DNA of 64,000 bases from Polaribacter sp. L3A8 (GCF_009796785.1 NZ_CP047026.1:2142501-2206500); one strand, 5' to 3'. Positions 37,261 through 47,017 are shown, counted from the first letter of the stretch. Made by a program: numbers and translations. Notes: generated by a model not told the origin, from the sequence alone.

Positions 37261-37311
37261 ATTAATAGAAAAGCATCGAAAAAGTTGATTTTTCGATACT
37301 TTTCTATTAAT
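37261..37311 (-). promoter_or_regulatory. Long hairpin between susD and the enzyme genes
   Basis: A 23-bp inverted repeat with one mismatch (arms 37261-37283 and 37289-37311) and loop GTTGA lies in the 105-base gap. No strong T-run follows on the minus strand. It may partly end transcription or stabilise the upstream susCD message so that transport proteins exceed enzymes. Confidence 0.7.
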
Positions 37312-37331
37312 TATTTAAAAAAAATGAGAAC

Positions 37332-38909
37332 TTAATATCCATCATTTTGTGGGTATCCTTCACCTAAGACATCTAAATCACCCTGAGCGATTGGCCAGTT
37401 AATAAAATAAGATCTCCAATTGGTTCTTGGATCTTTAGAACCTAAGTTTGCAGGAAAATATTCTCCATCTCCTGCAAATGTTGTCATTTGATAATCAATG
37501 ACACTTTGTCCCATTCTTTTTAAAGTAAACCATCGCTGTCCTTCAAAAGCTAACTCTCTTGCACGTTCATCTAAAATTGCTTGTTGATCTACACTCGTTA
37601 AAGGAGCAGCATTTGCTCTATTTCTTATTGCATTAATATAAGGTAATGGATCTCCACTAGAACGCATAATAGCTTCTGCTGCAATTAAATAAGTTTCTGC
37701 TAATCTATATACCAAAATGTTTCCCGTTTGAAGATACGAATCTGGGTTTCCATTTTCTTGAGAAAATTTGATACAAGAAGGATGCATTCTTTGATAATAA
37801 CTTTGATAAGTATCAGATGGATTATCAAGATCTGTAATGGGTGCGTAATCATCTAATTCCTCTCCGATTCTATCTCCAGATGTATAATAATATTTTAATC
37901 TAAAATAAGTATCATCATCTCTAGTATCATTAGGATCTTCACTTAAAAGACCTAATAAATATAGGTTTGGCAAAACACGAGAAAAACCTCTACCACCTTG
38001 CTCATTATTATTTTCAATTCCAGATATTTGAAAGTATTGAGTTACATAATTTGCATTCGTCATATTTAAACCACCACCACCAGGTAATTCATTATTTCGT
38101 TGTATTGTAAATAATGTTTCTGAAGTGTTTCTATCTCCTACAAAAACTTCTGCAGTACTTGAAACTAATGCATGAGGCCCTTCTTCTATTAATGATACTG
38201 CTTGTGCTTTCGCTTCTTCCCAATTTCCTTCCCACATAGCAACTTTAGCTTTTACATGTTTAGCAGTACCTTTTGTAACTCGCCCAAAAGTATCTGTCCA
38301 AGATAAATTTTCTACGGCATAAGCTAAATCATTATTTAAAAGTGTAAATATTTTTTCTTCTGAAGATTTATCACTTATTACATCAAAAGCATTTTCAACA
38401 GTTGCTGGTTCATCATTTACATAAATATTACCATACATTCTATATAAATAAAAATAAGAATGTGCTCTAAAAAACTTAGCTTCTGCAATAATTTTTTTTC
38501 TTGAAGCTTCGTTTATATTTTCTACCTTTTCTGCTGCACTAATAATCGCTGTTGCCTGAGTAGCAATATCATAATAATGCTTCCAAAATAAAGTAGAAGC
38601 TAAAGTTGAACCATAATCTGCAGGAGAAACAGCTCTTTCATACCTACCAATTAATCCTGTATAGCCAGTTCTACTAAAAGTTAAATCTCCTCTAGTAGAC
38701 ATTAAAACAGATCCCATATAATCTTCTGTACTCTTATCATATCGGTTTCTTTCTGAAGCATATAAACTAACTACACCAGATTTTAATCCTATTTCTGATG
38801 CATATACATCCGTTGCACTTATCTCTGTTGATACCTCTTCTTCTAAAAAATTTTCACAAGATGTAAGAGTACCTAAAACAATTAACAGTAAAAAAATACT
38901 GAATTTCAT
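37332..38909 (-). CDS. susD: SusD/RagB family glycan-binding lipoprotein
   Basis: Surface lipoprotein that forms the lid of the SusC transporter. The start at 38909 gives MKFSIFLLLIVLGTLTSCEN with lipobox Cys18 and acidic residues directly after, a surface-export type signal; an upstream ATG (38936) would add 9 polar residues ahead of the signal. The 525 residues include the TPR-like helices (AEAKFFRAHSYFYLYRMYG) and C-terminal LAFEGQRWFTLKRMG, LNP-like end typical for SusD. It follows SusC by 44 bases. Confidence 0.95.
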   Translation of the reverse strand: MKFSIFLLLIVLGTLTSCENFLEEEVSTEISATDVYASEIGLKSGVVSLYASERNRYDKSTEDYMGSVLMSTRGDLTFSRTGYTGLIGRYERAVSPADYGSTLASTLFWKHYYDIATQATAIISAAEKVENINEASRKKIIAEAKFFRAHSYFYLYRMYGNIYVNDEPATVENAFDVISDKSSEEKIFTLLNNDLAYAVENLSWTDTFGRVTKGTAKHVKAKVAMWEGNWEEAKAQAVSLIEEGPHALVSSTAEVFVGDRNTSETLFTIQRNNELPGGGGLNMTNANYVTQYFQISGIENNNEQGGRGFSRVLPNLYLLGLLSEDPNDTRDDDTYFRLKYYYTSGDRIGEELDDYAPITDLDNPSDTYQSYYQRMHPSCIKFSQENGNPDSYLQTGNILVYRLAETYLIAAEAIMRSSGDPLPYINAIRNRANAAPLTSVDQQAILDERARELAFEGQRWFTLKRMGQSVIDYQMTTFAGDGEYFPANLGSKDPRTNWRSYFINWPIAQGDLDVLGEGYPQNDGY

Positions 38910-38953
38910 GTCTTTATATATTAGTATTGATTTCATAATATTGTTTTTTATAA

Positions 38954-41900
38954 TTAAAATTTTAAACGTAATCCAAAAGTATAACTTTTCGCATCTGGGT
39001 AACCACTATCTCCAGTGTTACCAGCTGTTCTAATATCAACCTCTGGGCTATAACCAATATAATCTGTTTGTGTAAATAAATTTGCTCCTGTAATGTATAG
39101 TTTAACCTGATCTAAGCCTAATCTATCTAACAAATCTCCAGGTAAAGAATACCCTAAACTTAAGGTTCTTAGACGCACATAAGAAGCATCGCTAATAGCT
39201 AAAGAATTTAAGTATTGCGGAGCACTTCCCAAAGTTGGTATTGGATATGTTGTAGATGGATTCTCTGGTGTGTAATATGGTACTTTAACACCGTTTAAAA
39301 CACCTTGTCTGTATGCTCCACTATTTGCATCTGTTAAAATTGAATTTGATTTTCTTATACCTTGTACTGCATAAAAATCTACTAATAATTCAAAGCCTTT
39401 ATATTCAAAATTTGTAGAAAAAGAGCCAAACCAATCTGGAGTAGTTTCAATAACTTCTCTATCTTCTTCTGTTATTTTTCCATCTCCATTTAAATCAGCA
39501 ACCCTAATATCTCCTGCTCTTAAATTAGGTTGTTTAATAAGATTATCTGGGTTAGATTGTGGTGCATTAGCTAGGTCTTCTCCTTCTTGCCATATACCAT
39601 CAAACCTATATGCTTTAAAAGAATTTATTGCATAACCTACATACTTCTGATTACCACTTCTAGTATCTTCTAATATAGCTACCCCATCTCCATCATCATA
39701 TAATGATAATAATTTATTTTTATTTTTAGACCAGTTTGAAGATACCGACCATCTAAAAACATCATTACTAATAATATTAGCTGTTAAACTTAACTCTACA
39801 CCTGTGTTTTGTAATTCTCCTCCGTTTGTATAAGTATCTGCAAACCCAGTTATAGATGGCACAGGTCTGTTTAACAACAAATCGGTAGTTCTAGCATCAT
39901 AATAATTTATATTACCAGTTAAAATATTATCGAAAATTGAAAAATCAAGTCCTAAATTAAAAGTAGTTACTTTTTCTGAACGTAAATTTGGGTTTGGCAA
40001 TGTAGATAAAGTTCCAAATCCTGACTCTGTACTTTCATTAAAAATATAATTATTTCCATCAGCTCTAGCTACACTAGATAATGTAGTTCCTAAACTATTT
40101 GTTAATGCACCATAACTAGCTCTAAACTTTAATTCCCTAATTGCATCTACATTTTCTAAAAAGCCCTCATTATGCATTTTCCATGCAAATGATCCTCCAA
40201 AACTACTTCTCCATTTATTGTCTGCTGAGTTTACTGATGAAGCATCATTTCTTGCAGTAAAATTTAATAAATATTTATCCATTAAACTATAACGTAATCT
40301 TGCCATTAAACCAACTAGACTAGACTGCGTTTTTAATCTACTAATGCTACTTTCTCCAGTATAATCTGCAATACCATCATATCCTTGTGAATCACTCACA
40401 AAACCTTCACCTACAGAAGTAGTTCTAGAGCGTTTGTTTTCTTGAACAGAATGTACCAAGGTTACATTAAACTTATGATCTTCATTAATCTCTTTATTAT
40501 AATTAAGGATATTTTCTAATAAATATGATTCCTTTAACTGACTTTCAATAGTAGCTCTTCCATTAACATCATCTGCAGCACCACTTAAAATAGATTGGTA
40601 CTTTCCTCTTTCATAAGTCCTTCTAGTAAAATTTGTTTTTAATTGATATTGTAAGTTCTCTAAAATTTGCCAACTCGGTGTAATATTTACAACAAAATCA
40701 TTTCCTTTTATATCTTCATTCTGTTCTCTAAGGTTCCATAATGGACTTACCCCAATTTCATCTCCATAAGGGAAACGAGATAAACTTCCATCATCATTAT
40801 AAGGTTTAGCAATAGGTGATGTTGAAATAACATTTACACCTGCAGCTTTATCCGTATCACTATTTAGTAAGTTTAAATCAAAACTAACAGAAACCTTGTC
40901 GCTAATCTTTTGGTCTACATTTAACCTTAACGTTTTTCTAGTGTAATTAGAATTTGGAATTAATCCTGTTTCTTTAAAATAATTAACAGACCCAAATACT
41001 TTAGTTATTTCAGTTCCACCGCTAACACTAAGCGCTTGACTATTTACAACTCCACTTCTTAAAAGCTCTTCTTCCCAATCTACAAATTGATTATTGTTAA
41101 GTGCTTCTAATTCTATATCAGAGAAAATAGCGTCATCAGGAGAATAAGTACCATCATCTGCTCTATTTGCTTCTCTTCTTAAGTCAGCTAATTCTTGCCC
41201 ACTAAATACATCAAAATTTCTTTCTATAGTTTTAGTGGTTGTATAACCATGGTAACTAACTTGTATCTTTTTATTTTTTCCTCTTTTAGTTGTAATTAAC
41301 ACTACCCCATTTGAAGCTCGAGATCCATAAATTGCTTGTGCAGATGCATCTTTTAAAAACTCCATAGAAGCAATATCATCTTGATCTATATCTGCAATAC
41401 CATCATCTCTAATAATTCCATCTACTACATAAATAGCACTTACATCACCAGATAATGAACCTTCTCCTCTAAAAATAATATTTGCAGCAGCCCCACCAGG
41501 TCTTAGGGTTCCACTACCAACACTTACTTGTAATCCTGCAATTCTTCCTCTTAGCATTTCTGTAACGTCTGATGTAGGTGACAGAGTAGCTTTTTCTAAA
41601 TCTGCCGTTGCAACAGCATTTACTAGATCACTTTTTCTTTGTGTACCATACCCTACCACAACAATTTCGTCTAAGGCATTAGCTTCTACTTCTAAAGACA
41701 CCGTAATATTATTACCTGTAATTGCAACCTCTTTAGTCTTATACCCTAAATAAGTAATACTAAACATTTTTGCTTCATTAGAAACAGCAATGGAAAAATT
41801 TCCATCGAAATCTGTAGATACACCATTTGAAGTTCCTTTTACAGATACAGACGCTCCAGGTAAAGGCATGTTACTCTCATCCAATACGATTCCTTTTATA

Positions 41901-41989
41901 GTTCTTTGCGCAAAAGCCGATAAGCTAAAAGCAAAAAAGAATAAAAGAGACAATATATAAAATCTTCTTTTTTTGATTAATTCAACCAT
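38954..41989 (-). CDS. susC: SusC/RagA family TonB-linked outer-membrane transporter
   Basis: Outer-membrane importer of 1011 residues: signal peptide (about 1-28, SAFAQ), carboxypeptidase-regulatory-like domain (about 30-110), plug with the SusC signatures VVVGYGTQRKSDL, LRGRIAGLQV and AIYGSRASNGVVLITTKRG, and a C-terminal barrel ending FGLRLKF. With SusD it imports oligosaccharides; the neighbouring GH16 and GH3 genes suggest beta-1,3-glucans. Confidence 0.96.
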   Translation of the reverse strand: MVELIKKRRFYILSLLFFFAFSLSAFAQRTIKGIVLDESNMPLPGASVSVKGTSNGVSTDFDGNFSIAVSNEAKMFSITYLGYKTKEVAITGNNITVSLEVEANALDEIVVVGYGTQRKSDLVNAVATADLEKATLSPTSDVTEMLRGRIAGLQVSVGSGTLRPGGAAANIIFRGEGSLSGDVSAIYVVDGIIRDDGIADIDQDDIASMEFLKDASAQAIYGSRASNGVVLITTKRGKNKKIQVSYHGYTTTKTIERNFDVFSGQELADLRREANRADDGTYSPDDAIFSDIELEALNNNQFVDWEEELLRSGVVNSQALSVSGGTEITKVFGSVNYFKETGLIPNSNYTRKTLRLNVDQKISDKVSVSFDLNLLNSDTDKAAGVNVISTSPIAKPYNDDGSLSRFPYGDEIGVSPLWNLREQNEDIKGNDFVVNITPSWQILENLQYQLKTNFTRRTYERGKYQSILSGAADDVNGRATIESQLKESYLLENILNYNKEINEDHKFNVTLVHSVQENKRSRTTSVGEGFVSDSQGYDGIADYTGESSISRLKTQSSLVGLMARLRYSLMDKYLLNFTARNDASSVNSADNKWRSSFGGSFAWKMHNEGFLENVDAIRELKFRASYGALTNSLGTTLSSVARADGNNYIFNESTESGFGTLSTLPNPNLRSEKVTTFNLGLDFSIFDNILTGNINYYDARTTDLLLNRPVPSITGFADTYTNGGELQNTGVELSLTANIISNDVFRWSVSSNWSKNKNKLLSLYDDGDGVAILEDTRSGNQKYVGYAINSFKAYRFDGIWQEGEDLANAPQSNPDNLIKQPNLRAGDIRVADLNGDGKITEEDREVIETTPDWFGSFSTNFEYKGFELLVDFYAVQGIRKSNSILTDANSGAYRQGVLNGVKVPYYTPENPSTTYPIPTLGSAPQYLNSLAISDASYVRLRTLSLGYSLPGDLLDRLGLDQVKLYITGANLFTQTDYIGYSPEVDIRTAGNTGDSGYPDAKSYTFGLRLKF

Positions 41990-42259
41990 TATAATTGTTT
42001 TTTTAAAATTTAATTAGTGTGTCAATATTACCTTAAAGAGATCTAGCTTACTTTAACACAACATTAACTTAAAATCAATTTTATGTACACAAAAAGAAGG
42101 GGTCTAAAACATCTTTTTTACAAACAAACTACATAAAAAAAACACACAAAAAAACATATAAAACCATATAAATAAAGGGATGTAATCGATTTAATAAAAA
42201 AACACAAAAAACAGTATAAAAACTAAAATGTAGGGGTTTTGTAGAGGGTATTTTCTTGT
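41990..42259. other. Intergenic region upstream of susC
   Basis: A 270-base A/T-rich gap between the regulator and susC. The word AGGGGT occurs at 42098-42103 and 42232-42237; the second belongs to a tandem pair GTAGGGGTTTT / GTAGAGGGTATTTT (42230-42254). No good TTG-TAnnTTTG promoter is visible on the minus strand, consistent with activator-dependent transcription. Assignment of these words as regulator sites is inference. Confidence 0.35.
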
Positions 42260-45043
42260 CTAAATATTCAAAATATAATCTATTAAGTGAGTTTCTTGTG
42301 GTAAATTAAGTTTTTTTCTTAACCTGTATCTTCTAATCTCAACACTCTTTACAGAAATATTTAACAAAGGAGCTATTTCTTTTGATGATAAATTCAGCCT
42401 TAAATAAGCACAAAACTTTAAATTACTATTCGTTAATTCTGGGTGTAACTTTTTAGCTCTTTTTAAAAACTCTTTATCTACATTATTAAAAGCTTCTTTA
42501 AAAAAATTCCAATCTTTATTACTATTTAAATTTTCATCAATCAATTTAAATACTTCGTTTTCTTCTTTAATTTCAGGGATCTTTTTTAATTCTTTTCTAA
42601 TACCCCTTAAGAACTCATTTCTTTTAACAATACTCATCGTAGAAATTGCCAATTCTCTATTTTTACTTTCTACTTCTTGACTTAATTTTTCATTCTTTAA
42701 TCGAATAACCTCTCTATCTGTCTGAATTTTCTGCAATTCTAATTGTCTTGCATTATCTTCGATTATTTTTAAATGTTGTTTTTTGTAATACTTCTTATAT
42801 AATTTGTGGATTATAAAAATCAAAAAAAGAAAAAACAGCACATAAAAAACAATTGCCAAGCTAGATAAATAAATAGGCGGTTTTATCTCAAATTGATAAA
42901 AAATAGTATTATCAGAAACTCTATTACCAACTTTAGATCTTATAGATAAGTTATAATCTCCAAAAGATAAATTATCAAAAGTTACTTCCGACTTGTTTTC
43001 TAGATCAACCCAGTTATTATCATTTAATTTATATTGATAATTTACAAATTCATATTTATTATAAATTGGGCTACTAAATTTAAAATTTAACGAATTTTCA
43101 TTATTCCTAAATATTTTATATCCTGATGTAGAAACATCAACTGCATCAACATTTTTAACATTAACTTCATTCAGAAAAATAGTATGAGAAAAATCTGGTT
43201 TTTCATCTAAATCTAAAAGTAAATACCCATTTGTTTTCCCTATTAAATAAGTGTTTTTATAAATATTTGATATGTTTTCAAAACTGATAGTTGTTTTTCG
43301 TAAATTATTTTTAATTTGAATAAACTTTACAGAAAACTTATTTTTAATAGGTCCTTTTTCTAAATAACTAATTGTACTCTTATTAAACGACCAAAGCCTG
43401 TTCTTTTTATCTAAAATCAGTTTTCCCGAAATATATTCATCACGAGAAAAGAGAATATTTAAAACTGAATCTTTTTGAGCTAGTTTATGATTAGCATTTA
43501 ATCTAAGAATACCATCTTTATGACTATACAGTAGTTTGTCATTATATTTAATTAAACCAGAACCTTTCCCTTTACCTACAGAAGAAAGTAATTTATTTTC
43601 TATAAAACTAGTATAATCATTACTTAAAATTAATCGATATACACCTTTATACTCATGATTTACAAAAACGGTATCTTTATTAAAAAGCTCGAAAAAACGT
43701 GCAGAACTCTGAAAGCCTTTTATTCTATTTCTTAACTTCCATTTATTATTCACTTTTTCTAAAATACTCATTCCTGCATAATGACCTTGTAATAACAAAT
43801 TAGGTTCATTCGGAATTTCTTTAATTCCCCAAGTTCCAGAAAAGCTTGTAATTTTAAAAGCAACATCTTTCTTTATAAGCAAAGTTCCGGCTGTATGTCC
43901 ACAGAATAAATCTCCGTTTATATTAACCAAAGACCAAACTTGCCCTTCTGTTCCTTTTATTTTTTTTAACGGTTCGTTTTTATTGATTGATTTATAAAAA
44001 AGTCCCTGATTTGTGCCAATATATAATTTACCATTATAATTGATTGAACAATAAGTTGATCCAAAAAAACCATTATTATCGTTAAATTCCTTTACATAAG
44101 ACTTAACGTTTAAACAATTAATTCCATTATCTAAAGCAGACCAAACATTACCATCGGCATCCTCAAACAATTTTAACACGGTATTATTAGACAACCCTTT
44201 TGTTTGATCTATTTTATTAATAATTTCTCCATTTTCAGAAACACGAATAATTCCATTAGAAACTGTACCTAATACAAAAGTATTATCCTTTAATTGTATT
44301 CCACAAAAGAATTGATAATTACTGAGACCTATTTTTACAGAAGGTTTCCACTTCTTAAGAACATTGTCTTCTAAAGTAAAAATACCTTTATGTCTTGTTA
44401 AAAACATAAAACCACGTGTTGTTTTAAAAACACTTAAAACAAGTTTTACTCCAAATTCATTAGGAAAAACAGTAACAACCTTTTCTTCATCATTTTGTAA
44501 ATGAACAAATTGACGGTTATTTTTAAAAATATAAATATTATTATCTATTTCAAAAATTCGGTAATAGTTGTCAAAATCAGAACGATAACTTATCTCTTCT
44601 GTTTCGCTATTATAAAAATATATTCGATGAAATGATTGAAACAAAACCCATTTATCAATCTTTTTAATATTCCAAATATTCTCATCCTCTACCAACTCAT
44701 TTTCAATTTTGCTAGATAATGACGTGTACTTTAATGCCCCCAGTTTGTTTGTTTTCCAAAAACCAAACTCCATATAAGCACCACTGTATATCCTATCATC
44801 CACAGATAGTAAAGACCTCATTACACTATTGTTTGGCGACTTATACAATTTCCATCTACCTCCGTTATACTCTAATAAACCTTCGTTATTAGCTACAAAA
44901 ATAAATTTATCTTTATTTTGAGTTATTGCCCAATTCTGATTTTCGGCATTATAATTTTTTGGAAGAAATTTTAAAATAGGTGAAATTTCTTGTCCAACTA
45001 AAGTTGATGTAATTAGAAAAAATAATAAGATTTTGATTCTCAT
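42260..45043 (-). CDS. SusR-like membrane transcription regulator (propeller, YYY, LuxR-type HTH)
   Basis: A 927-residue one-component regulator. Signal peptide (1-17), periplasmic beta-propeller repeats (about 20-640), a triple-tyrosine (YYY) Ig-like domain (about 650-720; YQYKLNDNNWVDLEN, DYNLSIRSKVG), one membrane span (about 725-747), a coiled coil, and a C-terminal LuxR-type helix-turn-helix (LSSKEIAPLLNISVKSVEIR). No histidine kinase or receiver domain is present. It probably senses imported oligosaccharide in the periplasm and activates the adjacent susCD genes. Its start is only 4 bases after a truncated sulfatase gene. Confidence 0.92.
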   Translation of the reverse strand: MRIKILLFFLITSTLVGQEISPILKFLPKNYNAENQNWAITQNKDKFIFVANNEGLLEYNGGRWKLYKSPNNSVMRSLLSVDDRIYSGAYMEFGFWKTNKLGALKYTSLSSKIENELVEDENIWNIKKIDKWVLFQSFHRIYFYNSETEEISYRSDFDNYYRIFEIDNNIYIFKNNRQFVHLQNDEEKVVTVFPNEFGVKLVLSVFKTTRGFMFLTRHKGIFTLEDNVLKKWKPSVKIGLSNYQFFCGIQLKDNTFVLGTVSNGIIRVSENGEIINKIDQTKGLSNNTVLKLFEDADGNVWSALDNGINCLNVKSYVKEFNDNNGFFGSTYCSINYNGKLYIGTNQGLFYKSINKNEPLKKIKGTEGQVWSLVNINGDLFCGHTAGTLLIKKDVAFKITSFSGTWGIKEIPNEPNLLLQGHYAGMSILEKVNNKWKLRNRIKGFQSSARFFELFNKDTVFVNHEYKGVYRLILSNDYTSFIENKLLSSVGKGKGSGLIKYNDKLLYSHKDGILRLNANHKLAQKDSVLNILFSRDEYISGKLILDKKNRLWSFNKSTISYLEKGPIKNKFSVKFIQIKNNLRKTTISFENISNIYKNTYLIGKTNGYLLLDLDEKPDFSHTIFLNEVNVKNVDAVDVSTSGYKIFRNNENSLNFKFSSPIYNKYEFVNYQYKLNDNNWVDLENKSEVTFDNLSFGDYNLSIRSKVGNRVSDNTIFYQFEIKPPIYLSSLAIVFYVLFFLFLIFIIHKLYKKYYKKQHLKIIEDNARQLELQKIQTDREVIRLKNEKLSQEVESKNRELAISTMSIVKRNEFLRGIRKELKKIPEIKEENEVFKLIDENLNSNKDWNFFKEAFNNVDKEFLKRAKKLHPELTNSNLKFCAYLRLNLSSKEIAPLLNISVKSVEIRRYRLRKKLNLPQETHLIDYILNI

Positions 45044-45047
45044 ACTT

Positions 45048-45185
45048 CTATTTAAAAGGTGTAAAATCAGAATATCCTAAATCATCTACAACTATTAATA
45101 ATATATTTGGTTTTTTGACTTCTTTTTTACTCTTTTTACAAGAAAAAGCCATAAATATTACAACTAATATTAAAATATCTTTCAT
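45048..45185 (-). pseudogene. Truncated sulfatase lipoprotein (N-terminal 45 residues)
   Basis: The frame encodes a lipoprotein signal (Cys16 in FMAFSCKKSK) followed by KKPNILLIVVDDLGYSDF, the unmistakable sulfatase N-terminus with the metal-binding Asp pair (34-35), then TPFK and a stop. The active-site CxPSR motif and all of the remaining 400 or more residues are absent. A TAGTTTTG box upstream (45215-45208) suggests the promoter survives. The break lies 4 bases before the regulator's start, so a deletion probably joined the two genes. Confidence 0.85.
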
Positions 45186-45303
45186 ACTAAAATTAAAATT
45201 ACATCATCAAAACTATAAATAATAATACTAAAGATTATAAATAGATTAAAAACATAACCTAATAGTAACAGCATTTTTTTTTAAATTATTTTTTTCTGCC
45301 AAT

Positions 45304-45337
45304 TTGTCATAATAAATTAAATTTGGTTGTATCTTTG
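45304..45337 (+). promoter_or_regulatory. Promoter of miaB
   Basis: TTG (45304-45306), 23 bases, then TATCTTTG (45330-45337). The start codon follows 26 bases later. Confidence 0.65.
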
Positions 45338-45363
45338 CTCACCTTTAAATGATAAATTGAGAG

Positions 45364-46818
45364 ATGGAATACGTAGAAAAAATCATAGACGAGAAAATAC
45401 AAGGGAAAGCTCTTGTTACCGAAAATAAAAAAAATAACACTAAAAAATTATTCATAGAAAGCTACGGCTGTCAAATGAATATGAATGATAGTGAAATAGT
45501 AGCCGCTATTTTAGATAAAGAAGGCTACAACACAACCCAAATTCTAGAAGAAGCAGATTTAGTTTTAGTAAATACTTGCTCTATTAGAGAGAAGGCAGAA
45601 ACTACTGTTCGTAAAAGATTACAGAAATACAACGCTGTAAAACAAGTGAACAAAAACATGAAAGTGGGTGTTTTAGGCTGTATGGCAGAACGCTTGAAAG
45701 AAAAGTTTTTAGAAGAAGAAAAAATAGTAGACTTAGTTGTTGGTCCTGATGCGTATAAAGATTTACCTAACTTATTAGAGGAAGTAAACGCTGGTAGAGA
45801 TGCCGTAAATGTAATTTTATCTAAAGAAGAAACCTACGGAGATATTTCTCCGGTGCGTTTAAATTCTAATGGAGTTACCGCATTTGTATCTATAACCAGA
45901 GGTTGTGACAATATGTGTACTTTCTGTGTGGTTCCTTTTACAAGAGGACGAGAAAGAAGCCGTGACCCAAAGAGTATTATTGAAGAAATTCAATCTATGG
46001 TTGATAGAAATTTTAAAGAAATTACACTTTTAGGTCAGAATGTAGATAGTTTCTTATGGTATGGTGGAGGATTGAAAAAAGACTTTGGCAAAGCATCTGA
46101 AATGGCACAAGCAACTGCTGTAAATTTTGCACAATTATTAGATATGTGTGCTACAGAATTCCCAAAAACACGTTTTCGTTTTGCTACTTCTAATCCGCAG
46201 GATATTAGTTTAGACGTGATTCACGCAATAGCAAAACACAAAAATATCTGTAAATACCTTCATTTACCTGTACAAAGCGGAAGCAACAACATGCTAAAAG
46301 CCATGAACAGACAACATACTCGTGAAGAATACATCGAATTAATTGATAATATCTTTAAGATTGTACCAGAAATGTCTTTATCACAAGATATGATTGTAGG
46401 TTTTTGTGGAGAAACAGAAGAAGATCATCAAGATACTTTAGATTTGATGAAGTACGTAAAATACGACTTCGGTTTTATGTTTACATACTCTGAAAGACCA
46501 GGAACTCTAGCTGCTAAAAAAATGGTAGATGACGTTCCTTTTCAAACAAAAAAACGAAGATTACAAGAAATAATAGACCTACAACAAGAACACGCTCTAT
46601 ACAGAACACAACAACATTTAGGAAAAACAGAAGAATTTTTAATTGAAGGTACTTCTAAGAAAAACCCAAATGAATGGAAAGGTAGAAATACACAAAATAC
46701 CGTTGCCGTTTTTGCAAAAGGAAACTACAAGCTAGGAGACTTTGTAATGGTAAAAGTAGAAGATTGTACGTCTGCTACCTTAAAAGGAACTGTTGTTGGG
46801 TATTCTGATAATAATTAG
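45364..46818 (+). CDS. miaB: tRNA-2-methylthio-N6-dimethylallyladenosine synthase
   Basis: Radical-SAM methylthiotransferase that modifies A37 of tRNAs reading UNN codons. The 484 residues contain the N-terminal UPF0004 domain with three cluster cysteines (SYGCQMNMND, NTCSIREKAE, GCMAER), the radical-SAM motif GCDNMCTFC (Cys181, Cys185, Cys188) and a C-terminal TRAM domain. The preceding promoter supports the ATG at 45364. A palindromic repeat begins two bases after its stop codon. Confidence 0.97.
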   Translation: MEYVEKIIDEKIQGKALVTENKKNNTKKLFIESYGCQMNMNDSEIVAAILDKEGYNTTQILEEADLVLVNTCSIREKAETTVRKRLQKYNAVKQVNKNMKVGVLGCMAERLKEKFLEEEKIVDLVVGPDAYKDLPNLLEEVNAGRDAVNVILSKEETYGDISPVRLNSNGVTAFVSITRGCDNMCTFCVVPFTRGRERSRDPKSIIEEIQSMVDRNFKEITLLGQNVDSFLWYGGGLKKDFGKASEMAQATAVNFAQLLDMCATEFPKTRFRFATSNPQDISLDVIHAIAKHKNICKYLHLPVQSGSNNMLKAMNRQHTREEYIELIDNIFKIVPEMSLSQDMIVGFCGETEEDHQDTLDLMKYVKYDFGFMFTYSERPGTLAAKKMVDDVPFQTKKRRLQEIIDLQQEHALYRTQQHLGKTEEFLIEGTSKKNPNEWKGRNTQNTVAVFAKGNYKLGDFVMVKVEDCTSATLKGTVVGYSDNN

Positions 46819-46819
46819 A

Positions 46820-46894
46820 AGCTATTTCCTGCTTTACGTTGTATCTTTTTTATGAAAAATAAAAAAGGATGCCACTTCAATCAGGGCTAAGCAT
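46820..46894 (+). repeat. Intergenic palindromic element (copy D)
   Basis: AGCTATTTCCTGCTTT, GTATCTTTTTTAT, loop, ATAAAAAAGGATGCC, TTCAATCAGGGCTAA. It is the same element as at 23910-23984 (63 of 75 bases identical). It starts directly after the miaB stop codon and has the same orientation as miaB, suggesting a role at mRNA 3' ends. Confidence 0.85.
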
Positions 46895-47017
46895 ATCTGG
46901 AGAAAACATAGCAGTCAGAAAATTAAATTATTTTTTAATTATTAATTGATAAAAAAAATCAAGAAACAAAACATATTGGGCCTTGAATCAAAATAATACT
47001 CTTTCAAAAAAGAAAAA

